From NCBI GenBank assembly GCA_035328405.1, contig DAOLIT010000007.1, forward strand, positions 1-64,000: a stretch of 64,000 nt of DNA. Reading direction: 5' to 3'. Under the pieces are notes generated by a model. It did no database searches. It was not told the DNA's origin and worked only from the letters and a program-made list of their open reading frames with translations. Of the stretch, positions 17,313-24,845 are shown in pieces (the first letter of the stretch is position 1; each line of letters starts with the position of its first letter). Source of the stretch: JAEUKA01 sp035328405. GTDB taxonomy: Bacteria; Myxococcota_A; Polyangia; Palsa-1104; JAEUJZ01. Position numbers and translations under genes: made by a program.

Positions 17313-18248
17313 CTCTTGTTCGCTTCGTTGAGGGGCAGCGGCTCTTGGAGGTTCGGGTCGAACCTCCATGTCCAAGCGTTCACCTTTAAAATACGGATAA
17401 AAACCAGAGAGAATGCCAATGTTTCTCTCTGCCGCGTGAAAATACTCATCATCCACTTCAACGCCCACAGAGCGATAGCCAACAGCCTCGCAGGCAGCTA
17501 TCGTTGAAAACGAGCCAGCAAAGGGGTCCAGCACAATACCTTCTCCTAAGGGCAACAAAGCGCGTACCAAAATGCGCAGGAGGTGTTGCGGCTTTAGCGT
17601 TGGATGGTTACTTACGGTCTCTTCCATAACAGGGGTTTTGCCGCTTTGAATGACGTCTGGCAGTGGTTGCTCGATCTGCAAACGACGCAATGCGCCTGTT
17701 TTCCAAACACGAAGATTCTCGGCCACCGTCTTTTCCGCGATAGGAAGACGAAACAACATCCAAGGTTCATACGCCCCGCGAGGCGTTACGCAGACTTCCT
17801 CAAATTCGCGTTCTGCCAATTTCGGTCGATCCCCTCCGCGAAAACCACGATAAAGTCGCACGATCGCGCCGCGCACTTCATATCCAGCTTCGGACATCCC
17901 CATTTGCACCAAGTGTTGCAACATTGGATTCCCAGCAATCAACACATGCGCTCCGGGCACGAGCTTTTCTGCCAGAATATGTCCGAAGTCTCGGAAGTAA
18001 GCGCGAACACGCTCGCGTTCCAACGGCCCAAGCGTGGTGAATCGGGGCAAGGGATCGCGCACGCTGCCGCCGATGCTGGGAGGAATCCTCCAAACCCCAC
18101 CGTGACCTTTGCGGAGTTTGTTCATTTCGTGAGCGGAAAATTCGACAATCCCAAAAGGCGGATCTGTGCAGACCGCATGAAAACTCCTGTTCGGTTGCTC
18201 CTTGAGCCAATCGAAACAGTTGGCGTGATGAATCTGGTACCTAGCCAT
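17283..18248 (-). CDS. Beta-class DNA methyltransferase (N6-adenine or N4-cytosine)
   Basis: The 321-residue enzyme has catalytic motif IV near the start (CTDPPFGIV; DPPF favours N6-adenine but N4-cytosine is possible). Motif X and the AdoMet-binding motif I come late (NHPTLKPQHLLR, then LDPFAGSFSTIAACEAVG), which is the motif order of beta-class enzymes. A central variable part (about 60-200) is the likely target recognition region. It is divergent from the XRE-endonuclease fusion with about 60 bp between the starts, the usual arrangement of a type II system with a controller. Its last nine codons lie in the 75-bp direct repeat. Target sequence cannot be predicted by eye. Confidence 0.88.
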   Translation of the reverse strand: MARYQIHHANCFDWLKEQPNRSFHAVCTDPPFGIVEFSAHEMNKLRKGHGGVWRIPPSIGGSVRDPLPRFTTLGPLERERVRAYFRDFGHILAEKLVPGAHVLIAGNPMLQHLVQMGMSEAGYEVRGAIVRLYRGFRGGDRPKLAEREFEEVCVTPRGAYEPWMLFRLPIAEKTVAENLRVWKTGALRRLQIEQPLPDVIQSGKTPVMEETVSNHPTLKPQHLLRILVRALLPLGEGIVLDPFAGSFSTIAACEAVGYRSVGVEVDDEYFHAAERNIGILSGFYPYFKGERLDMEVRPEPPRAAAPQRSEQESLFYGRCAE

Positions 18249-18308
18249 CTACGAACCTTCGCCTATAGTTGAAAGACCGTCAAGAATCCACCAAGTACAG
18301 TGCCCGGC

Positions 18309-19223
18309 ATGAACAACGCACAAACCCTTCTGGGTGCATCGATCCGGGCACTTCGCGAACGCAAAGGAATCACGCAGGAGAACCTGGCAGCCAAGGCGGG
18401 CATCAGCTACCAATACCTGTCCGGTGTCGAAACCGGAAAGGAAAATTTCTCGGTGCAGGTTTTGGAGGCACTGTCATCGGCGTTGGATGTTCCTCTGAGC
18501 CAATTGGTGCAGTCTGCCTATGAAGCCAAGCCAACAGAACCGCCGAAATTAAATCCTCGGTTTTTCCGTTCAGGTGTTCCCTTGCCAGATGGATTGACTT
18601 TGACTCAGCTTGAGGATGCGATAAATCGAACACAGTGGCATTTTCATCGCATCAACCGCAATCTCATCTCGGAGGCAGGACAATCCCTGCGATCTTTCAT
18701 CCAGGGAAACAACTTTTCTGGGTTGGTTTCCAATGTACTCACAGATTCTTTCGACAAGCTCTCGAGTTACAAGCACAACAATCATCAGAAGTACCCAGAT
18801 CTCATCCAGCGAGAAATTTCAGCGAGTCCTCGAAAGCGTGTGGGTCTGGAAATCAAATGCACCATCAACATAGGGAAAGGCGGAGAGAGTCACAATGGGC
18901 ATTGTGGATGGCATCTTGTCGGTTGTTACCAGTTTGTTGAACAGGATGAGATTGAATTTGTGCATGTTATGATTGCTGACCTCAACGGGCACGACGACAA
19001 ATATCCTCATTGGAAATATGTAGGTAGCAAGGTAAACGAATCAACCGGGAGCCAACGAACCGAGACCTACGTGACAAATCTGAAGGGAACCACTGCGCTT
19101 CGAGACGGTTCTGTGTATGTCAATACAGAGCGGGTTTCGTCAACACACTGGAAACAGGAACGAGACGGTGAGGTTCCGTCCTGGTCCATCTTTTCTTGTG
19201 CCCTGCCTACTACGCCCGGTTAA
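18309..19223 (+). CDS. XRE helix-turn-helix fused to a PD-(D/E)xK-like restriction endonuclease
   Basis: Residues about 5-65 form an XRE/Cro DNA-binding domain (IRALRERKGITQENLAAKAG, SYQYLSGVETGKENFSVQ). The remainder (about 80-304) has a candidate nuclease core with P163-D164 and E181-x-K183 (YPDL; VGLEIKCTI), followed by GGESHNGHCGWHLVGCYQF, a pattern I associate with type II enzymes (possibly the ApaLI-like family, not verified). The pairing with a divergent methyltransferase supports a restriction role. The HTH may serve as a built-in controller that delays endonuclease synthesis. The start is ATG 18309; a GTG nine bases upstream is an alternative. Base composition is visibly more A+T-rich than its neighbours, consistent with transfer. 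Confidence 0.72.
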   Translation: MNNAQTLLGASIRALRERKGITQENLAAKAGISYQYLSGVETGKENFSVQVLEALSSALDVPLSQLVQSAYEAKPTEPPKLNPRFFRSGVPLPDGLTLTQLEDAINRTQWHFHRINRNLISEAGQSLRSFIQGNNFSGLVSNVLTDSFDKLSSYKHNNHQKYPDLIQREISASPRKRVGLEIKCTINIGKGGESHNGHCGWHLVGCYQFVEQDEIEFVHVMIADLNGHDDKYPHWKYVGSKVNESTGSQRTETYVTNLKGTTALRDGSVYVNTERVSSTHWKQERDGEVPSWSIFSCALPTTPG

Positions 19224-19303
19224 CCGTGCGTGCGGGGGAAGGCGGCCCATATGGACCCCCGAGACGAAGACCCGGCAGGCTTCTTTGTGATGGATCGCTG
19301 GTG

Positions 19304-19378
19304 GGCCGAGGACAAGCCCCCGGCCCGCTTGGCCGAGGACAAGCCCCGTCACTCAGCACACCGCCCATAGAACAAGCT
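19304..19378. repeat. Right copy of the 75-bp direct repeat
   Basis: Perfect copy of 17238-17312. It carries the methyltransferase C-terminal codons and stop again, but with no gene in front of them, plus one and a half 27-bp units. It marks the right edge of the restriction island. It could have arisen by duplication on insertion or serve recombination that removes the island. Confidence 0.9.
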
Positions 19379-19389
19379 GAATGGGATCA

Positions 19390-19553
19390 TGGGAGAGGAT
19401 GATCGTTGTCTTGGGGCAGGTCGATCATTGTCTTGGGCGAGGTCGAGCGGGGTCTTGGGAGAGGTCGAGCGGGGTCTTGGGAGAGGTCGAGCGGGGTCAT
19501 GGGAGAGGTCGAGCGGGGTCATGGGAGAGGTCGAGCGGGGTCTTGGGGCAGGA
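19390..19553. repeat. 22-bp tandem repeat, about seven copies
   Basis: Units starting tgggagaggtcgagcggggt recur every 22 bp at 19390, 19412, 19434, 19456, 19478, 19500 and 19522, with a partial copy at 19544. The first two units are more diverged. The period is not a multiple of three, so it is non-coding. The array lies immediately right of the 75-bp repeat. The following 300 bp up to the glmM stop hold only the hairpin listed next. Confidence 0.88.
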
Positions 19554-19587
19554 GTACACAGATCCACATGCAGGATCTATGTACTCC
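19551..19587. repeat. Long hairpin (inverted repeat)
   Basis: ggagtacacagatcc (19551-19565) pairs with ggatctatgtactcc (19573-19587) around the 7-base loop acatgca: 14 base pairs with one mismatch. No T-tract follows on either strand, so it is not a typical intrinsic terminator. It may be an island boundary, a mobile-element end or a distal glmM RNA structure. Confidence 0.75.
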
Positions 19588-19855
19588 TATGTGGGATAGG
19601 TTGCGGGGGGCCGAGCGGCGAAACGAGTGTTGTGAAACTTGCTGGAGGTGCTCAGTGCAACGGGGGGATCGGGGATTGGGGTGGATTGTGGAGCGGGGTC
19701 CCGCCGGGCTCAGGCGTTTGGGCTTCGCAACACGCGGCGTATCCGCCGGGATCACCTGGCAGATGTTGGCCCAGATCGCTCGTACCGGGTGGCTTTTGGG
19801 TTTGGGCGAGTTTTGGGGGGTGGGGGTCGATGTTGCGGGCGGCGGGCGGCGGGGT

Positions 19856-21229
19856 TTACAGGCAGGCTTGGACGAGGGCGGCGGCGATTTCTTGGGCGTA
19901 GGCTTCGATTTGGGTCACGTCGGGGCCTTCGATCATGACGCGGGCTTTTTTCTCTGTGCCGGAATAGCGCACGAGCACCCGCCCCTCTTGCCCGAGCGAA
20001 TCTTCCACTTGGGAGATGAGCGACTGGACGGGGGACAGGTCCTCAATGGGCAGCCGGCGGTTGACTTGCACGGACAGAAGGACTTGCGGATACGGGTGCA
20101 GGATGCTGGCCAGCTCGGACAGAGGCTTTCGGTCTTCGAGCATCGCGGTCAGGACTTGGAGCGCGGCGATGATGCCGTCGCCGGTCGTCATGTGGTCGAG
20201 GAAAATCAGGTGCCCGCTTTGCTCGCCGCCCAGGTTCAGGTCGTGTTCGCGCATGGCTTCGACGACGTACCGATCCCCGACCGCCGTTCGCAGAAGCCGC
20301 CCGCCCATGTGCAAAAGCGCCCGTTCGAGCCCCAGGTTGGACATGACGGTCGCGACCAGCGTGTTCTTGTGCAGCGCCCCGCGTGCCAAAAGCCGCCGCG
20401 CACACAGCGCCATGATGGCGTCGCCGTCCACGAGTTTTCCGTGTTCGTCGGCGAACAAGACGCGATCCGCATCGCCGTCCAGGGCGAAACCCACGTCCGC
20501 GTGTTGCTCCACGACCGCCTGACACATGGCCTGCGGATGCAGCGCGCCGCAGCGGTCATTGATGTTTTTCCCGTCGGGCGAGACATGGAGCGGCAAGACC
20601 TCGGCCCCAAGCTCGGACAGCACGTCGGGCGCGACCCGATACGCCGCCCCATGCGCGCAATCGACGACAATCCGCAAGCCGTCGAGGGACAACTTGCGCG
20701 GAAACGAGTTTTTCAAAAACACGATGTAGCGGCCCCGCGCGTCGTCGATTCGGCGCGCTCGACCAATCGCGCCCGGATCGGGCCACGGGCCGTCTGGGCT
20801 GGGCTGCTCCAGCCACTCTTCGAGCATCGCCTCGGTCGCATCCGGCAGCTTGAAACCGTCCGAGGCAAAGATCTTGATGCCATTGTCCGAATACGGGTTG
20901 TGGCTGGCCGAAATCACGACGCCCGCATCAGCCCGCATGGAGGCCGTCAAAAACGCAATGCCCGGCGTCGGCAAAGGCCCGCAGAAATGCACGTCGGCCC
21001 CCATCGAACAAATGCCCGCGGCCATCGCCTGCTCGAACATGTACCCGGACAGGCGCGTGTCCTTGCCGATGAGAATCCGACCTTTGTGTCCGGGGCGATG
21101 ACACAGGCGCGCGACCGCTCGACCCAGCGACAGCGCCATTTCGGGCGTCATCGGAGGCTGGTTCGCGACCCCGCGAATCCCGTCCGTGCCAAACAACTTG
21201 CGTACAGGGCTTTTTGAAGAAGGCGTCAT
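19856..21229 (-). CDS. glmM: Phosphoglucosamine mutase
   Basis: The 457-residue enzyme interconverts glucosamine-6-phosphate and glucosamine-1-phosphate for UDP-GlcNAc, peptidoglycan and LPS synthesis. It shows the family start KLFGTDGIRGVAN, the active-site phosphoserine loop VISASHNPYSDNGIKIF (Ser109), the metal-binding ALDGDADRVLF, the sugar-binding GGEQSGH and the C-terminal phosphate loop VRYSGTEKKARVM. Length and domain order are normal. Its ATG overlaps the stop of the hydrogenase large-subunit gene (ATGA), so it is translationally coupled to the end of that operon, an odd partner for a cell-wall gene. Confidence 0.95.
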   Translation of the reverse strand: MTPSSKSPVRKLFGTDGIRGVANQPPMTPEMALSLGRAVARLCHRPGHKGRILIGKDTRLSGYMFEQAMAAGICSMGADVHFCGPLPTPGIAFLTASMRADAGVVISASHNPYSDNGIKIFASDGFKLPDATEAMLEEWLEQPSPDGPWPDPGAIGRARRIDDARGRYIVFLKNSFPRKLSLDGLRIVVDCAHGAAYRVAPDVLSELGAEVLPLHVSPDGKNINDRCGALHPQAMCQAVVEQHADVGFALDGDADRVLFADEHGKLVDGDAIMALCARRLLARGALHKNTLVATVMSNLGLERALLHMGGRLLRTAVGDRYVVEAMREHDLNLGGEQSGHLIFLDHMTTGDGIIAALQVLTAMLEDRKPLSELASILHPYPQVLLSVQVNRRLPIEDLSPVQSLISQVEDSLGQEGRVLVRYSGTEKKARVMIEGPDVTQIEAYAQEIAAALVQACL

Positions 21230-22563
21230 GTCTTTGTTCTTACAACCTCCACGCGCAAAGCGTGCGTCGCACACGAGATGCACGGGTCGTGATTCCGAAT
21301 CGCGTGTTCCAAACGCGCCGTGAGTTCTTGGTGCGGAAGGTGAAGGTGGGTTTGGGCCACGAGCCGCAAATCGGCCTCGATTGCCGGTTGGTTTTGCGAG
21401 GTCGGCGGCACGATCTTGCAACTTTCAATCGTCCCGTCCGCCCGCACGTCGTATCGGTGAAACAAAAGGCCGCGCGGAGCACACGTGGCGGCAACGCCTC
21501 GCGCCGTTTGAAACGGAGCGTCCACAAACGCGGGGCCTTGCGGTTCGTATTCGTTCACGATGCGCAACGCTTCCTCGCACGCAAACACAAGCTCCACCGC
21601 CCGCACGACGATGCTCTGAAACGGGTTTTTGCACACCGGCGGCAGTTTCGCCGCCTGCGCCGCCTGTTTCGCCTCGACCGGCAGCTTGTCCCCACAAAGC
21701 GCATACCGAGCCAGCGGCCCCACCAAATACGCCCCGCCGTCTTTGCCCCCGCCGTTTTGCTGGTGGGCGTGCAGCGCGTTCGAGTGCGAGACGTGCGTTT
21801 CGACAAAATGCGTCTCGAAGTCGCACGGATCAATCGACAAACCCGCCGAGGACACGATCTTGCCCTCGCACAGCGGGTATTCGTCTGGGTGCCACAGGCT
21901 GACCAGCTCGCAGTCGCGTTCGACGTGCGGAAACGGAAACGCCGATACCCACTTCACCGTCGCGAGCGCCTGGTCTTTCGCTAGCAGCAACCGTTCCCGA
22001 AGCGTCCGCAGTTCGCTTTGGCTCGGCAGTTTGTAAAAACCGCCCACCCGTATGTTGATCGGATGGATTTCGCGCCCGCCGAGCACCCGCAGAATCTCGT
22101 TCCCCGTCTTTTTCAGCTTGAGGCTGTTTTGCACCTCGGACGGAAACAGCGCCGCCAGCTCGGCCACGTTGTGTTTTCCGAAAAAATCCGGCGCGTGCAG
22201 CATGCAGAGGTGCAGCGCGTGGCTCTCGATCCATTCGCCGCAGTACAGAAGCCGCCGCAGCGCCCGAATCGTCGGGGTGATGGTGATGCCCAGCGCCTGT
22301 TCCAGCGCGTGCGTCGAGCTCATCTGATACGCCACCGGGCAAATGCCGCAAATCCGCGCCGTCACGTCGGGGGCTTCCCCCAAAAAACGCCCTCGCAACA
22401 GCGTCTCGAACAGACGCGGCGGCTCAAAAATGCGCAGTTTGGCCTCCTCGACCACCCCGTCGTGTACCACCACCGTGAGCGCCCCCTCGCCTTCGACCCG
22501 AGCCAACGCATCGACCTCAAACCGAATCGTTCTTTTTTCTGTCTTGTTTTTCATCTCTCTCAT
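21226..22563 (-). CDS. hydA: [NiFe] hydrogenase large (alpha) subunit, group 3b type
   Basis: The 445-residue subunit carries the NiFe site with the N-terminal pair RICGICPVAY (C72/C75) and the C-terminal pair DPCISCATH (C428/C431), so all four metal-ligand cysteines are present. The 11 residues after the last His are the likely peptide removed by a maturation protease. The sequence style (FEVDALARVEGEGAL) and the gene order point to the cytosolic bidirectional NAD(P)-linked sulfhydrogenase-like group 3b. The start may be ATG 22563 or 22554. No hyp maturation genes or endopeptidase gene lie in this window. Confidence 0.93.
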   Translation of the reverse strand: MREMKNKTEKRTIRFEVDALARVEGEGALTVVVHDGVVEEAKLRIFEPPRLFETLLRGRFLGEAPDVTARICGICPVAYQMSSTHALEQALGITITPTIRALRRLLYCGEWIESHALHLCMLHAPDFFGKHNVAELAALFPSEVQNSLKLKKTGNEILRVLGGREIHPINIRVGGFYKLPSQSELRTLRERLLLAKDQALATVKWVSAFPFPHVERDCELVSLWHPDEYPLCEGKIVSSAGLSIDPCDFETHFVETHVSHSNALHAHQQNGGGKDGGAYLVGPLARYALCGDKLPVEAKQAAQAAKLPPVCKNPFQSIVVRAVELVFACEEALRIVNEYEPQGPAFVDAPFQTARGVAATCAPRGLLFHRYDVRADGTIESCKIVPPTSQNQPAIEADLRLVAQTHLHLPHQELTARLEHAIRNHDPCISCATHALRVEVVRTKT

Positions 22564-22623
22564 GGAAGTCGGCCCAGACCTGTGCGACCCACCGTGTGCT
22601 GCTCAAAAAACGGGCGCAGCGTA

Positions 22624-23427
22624 TCAGGTTGTGAGTCGTTTTCGAGCCTGGGCGAACGCGCTGGCTTGGCCCGCATACGTGTTGAGCAGCCGCGAGAGCA
22701 CCACGTCCGGTTGCCCGTGCGCGTGCTGCAAATGCGTCACCAAAGCGTCTGCGTTGCACGTATTTTGCGGACCGTAACAGCCAAAACAACCTCGTCCATA
22801 CGTCGGACACAGCGCCTCGCACCCCGCATGCGTGAGCGGCCCCAAACACGCCGTTCCCCGCGTCACCAGCACACACGGCGTCCCCTTCGCTTTGCATTCC
22901 GAACACACAGACACGCCCCGCACCCGAGGTTTCCGGTCTTGCCACACCGCGCTCAGCACCTCCAAAAGCTGGTGCTTGTTCACCGGGCAGCCGAACAGCT
23001 CGTAATCCACCGGGACGTGCGCCGAAATCGGCGTGCTGTGTTCCAGCGTCGAGATGTAGTCCGGGCTTGGATACACCGACGCCACCCATTCCCCCACGTT
23101 CGCGCCGTTGCGCAACGCCTGAATCCCGCCCGAGGTCGCACACGCTCCGATGGTCACCAGCCGCTTGGCGCTCGCGCGGATTTCCAGGATGCGTTCTTGG
23201 TCGTGTACCGTCGTGATCGACCCCTCGACCAGCGCGACATCGTACGGGCCCGGCAACACCGCGCTCGACGCCTCCAAAAAGTTCGACAGTTCGACTGCGG
23301 ACAACAGCTCGAACAGCTCGTCTTCCAAATCGAGCAGGCTGAGCTGGCACCCGTCGCAAGACGCAAACTTGAACACCCCAAGTCGAAGCTTTGGCTTGTC
23401 CACCCCGTTCACCTCTTCCGCGCTCAC
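22624..23427 (-). CDS. hydD: Hydrogenase small (delta) subunit, Fe-S
   Basis: The 267-residue product matches the 20-kDa NADH:ubiquinone oxidoreductase/hydrogenase small-subunit family. It has FKFASCDGCQLSLLDLEDEL for the proximal cluster, then VEGSITT, IGACATSGGI and a Cys-rich end (SVCSECKAKGTPC, ACLGPLTHAGCEALCPTYGRGCFGCYG) for further 4Fe-4S clusters. The GTG start at 23427 overlaps the stop of hydG (GTGA), indicating coupling; longer in-frame upstream extensions are antisense-like and rejected. It passes electrons between the NiFe site and the flavin/Fe-S subunits. Confidence 0.92.
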   Translation of the reverse strand: MSAEEVNGVDKPKLRLGVFKFASCDGCQLSLLDLEDELFELLSAVELSNFLEASSAVLPGPYDVALVEGSITTVHDQERILEIRASAKRLVTIGACATSGGIQALRNGANVGEWVASVYPSPDYISTLEHSTPISAHVPVDYELFGCPVNKHQLLEVLSAVWQDRKPRVRGVSVCSECKAKGTPCVLVTRGTACLGPLTHAGCEALCPTYGRGCFGCYGPQNTCNADALVTHLQHAHGQPDVVLSRLLNTYAGQASAFAQARKRLTT

Positions 23428-24302
23428 AGTTCCCGTACCGAGAAGTAGGGGCGCAGCGCTGAAAAGGGCAGCACCGGTCCGTCCTTGCACAGAAAAAACG
23501 GCCCGAGTTGGCAGTGCCCGCACGTCCCCACGCCGCATTTCATGTTGCGTTCCATCGACAGATACATCTGCTCTGCCGCAACGCCCCGCTTTTCCAGCGC
23601 CAGCCGCCCAAAGTGCATCATGATTTCCGGCCCGCACACCATCGCGACCGTCTGCTTGGGATCAAACACCGCTCGGTCGAGCAGCCGCGTCACCACACCC
23701 ACATCGCCCCGCCACGTCTCGTCGCCGCGATCCACCGTCACCGCAACCTGCATCTGCCGTTTGTTCCCCCACAGCGCAAGTTCCGTCGGATACAGCACGT
23801 CTTGCGGCGTTCGCGCTCCGTACAAAAGACACACCTTCCCAAAGTCCGCCCGGTGCGCCGCGATGTGGTACAGCACCGGTCGCAAAGGTGCCAGACCGAT
23901 TCCGCCCGCCACGATCACCACGTCGTGACCCCGAGCCGCTTCCACCGGCCACGCCGTCCCAAACGGGCCGCGCAGAAGAATCGGGTCCCCCTTTTTCAAA
24001 CGAGCCAGCGCCCGCGTCACCGGCCCCACCGCGCGAATCGTGTGAACCAGAACGCCCTCCCGCTCGGGAGAACCGCTGACCGAAATCGGCGCGTCTCCGA
24101 TTGGATGCGCGTACAGCATGTTGAATTGACCCGGCAGAAACCGCAGGCACGGCTCGTCCGTCTCGCTTTGCAGCCAAAGCGTGAACGTGTCGGACGTTTC
24201 GGTTTTGTACCGCCGCACCCGATACCGAAGCGGAACCAGCGCCGATTCCGTCGGCGAAGACCCGGAAGACCCCGGAGGCAAAGGAAGGTTCGAGAAAAAC
24301 AC
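23424..24302 (-). CDS. hydG: Hydrogenase gamma subunit, FAD/NAD(P)H oxidoreductase
   Basis: The 292-residue protein is of the ferredoxin-NADP reductase/dihydroorotate dehydrogenase electron-transfer type. The FAD region is FLPGQFNMLY and APISVSGSPER, the nucleotide region VVIVAGGIGLAPLRPVLYH and CGPEIMM, and the C-terminal 2Fe-2S site CGVGTCGHCQLGPFFLC. It exchanges electrons between the hydrogenase and NAD(P)H. It lies six bases after the cNMP-binding gene and overlaps hydD, so it is part of one operon. Confidence 0.93.
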   Translation of the reverse strand: MFFSNLPLPPGSSGSSPTESALVPLRYRVRRYKTETSDTFTLWLQSETDEPCLRFLPGQFNMLYAHPIGDAPISVSGSPEREGVLVHTIRAVGPVTRALARLKKGDPILLRGPFGTAWPVEAARGHDVVIVAGGIGLAPLRPVLYHIAAHRADFGKVCLLYGARTPQDVLYPTELALWGNKRQMQVAVTVDRGDETWRGDVGVVTRLLDRAVFDPKQTVAMVCGPEIMMHFGRLALEKRGVAAEQMYLSMERNMKCGVGTCGHCQLGPFFLCKDGPVLPFSALRPYFSVREL

Positions 24303-24308
24303 GCCAGC

Positions 24309-24818
24309 CTACCGTTTCTTGAGCGCCGGAAACGCCCCCGAGTTTCGCGGCGGCGCGTACAGATCCAGAAGCTGCATCCGTGTGTGCCGCAGCCGTTCGC
24401 TCATCACCAACGCAAAACGCCGCATCAGCAAATATCCCAGCCTGGGGTGCTGCTCACATTCGCGCAAAAGCGTCGTGCCATCGAACACCAGCGCCTGCGT
24501 CGGCAGAAGCGCCTTCGCCGAAAACGCAAAGCTCGCGTTCGCCGTCAGCCACGACCAGCCCAGCACATCCCCGCGATGCAGCGTTTGCAGTGTGACCGGA
24601 TTTCGACCCGGAACCTGCGTCTGCACCTCCACTTTTCCTTCCACAATCAGATAAAACTCCGCCGCCACTTGGCCTTCTCGGATGATTTCTTTGTCTTGGG
24701 GAAGGTCTATGGCTCGGCCATGCGAGGCCAGAATGTGCAGTTCTTCTTTGCCAAACCCCGAGAAAAACGGCAACGAGAGTGCTTGGGAAAACAGCGGTTC
24801 GCCTTCTTGTTTTTGCAT
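24309..24818 (-). CDS. Cyclic-nucleotide-binding-like protein in the hydrogenase operon
   Basis: The 169-residue product is a single CRP-type beta-roll (SQALSLPFFSGFGKEELHIL, EIIREGQVAAEFYLIVEGKV, LHRGDVLGWSWL) with no helix-turn-helix. In the phosphate-binding cassette the usual Arg-Ser-Ala is not seen (NASFAFSAKALL), so canonical cAMP binding is doubtful. Genes of this type commonly accompany group 3b hydrogenases, where the protein is thought to act with the complex rather than as a transcription factor. It sits between the beta and gamma subunit genes. Confidence 0.85.
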   Translation of the reverse strand: MQKQEGEPLFSQALSLPFFSGFGKEELHILASHGRAIDLPQDKEIIREGQVAAEFYLIVEGKVEVQTQVPGRNPVTLQTLHRGDVLGWSWLTANASFAFSAKALLPTQALVFDGTTLLRECEQHPRLGYLLMRRFALVMSERLRHTRMQLLDLYAPPRNSGAFPALKKR

Positions 24819-24845
24819 GCTGGATGCCTTCGCCTTGTCTTGAAT

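Noticed and set aside
19349..19567. 72-codon minus-strand frame ending SLFYGRCAE
   Set aside because: It is only the methyltransferase 3' end copied in the 75-bp direct repeat, joined to the 22-bp repeat.
19406..21217. 603-codon plus-strand frame over the 22-bp repeats and glmM
   Set aside because: It is antisense to the well-supported glmM and starts within tandem repeats.
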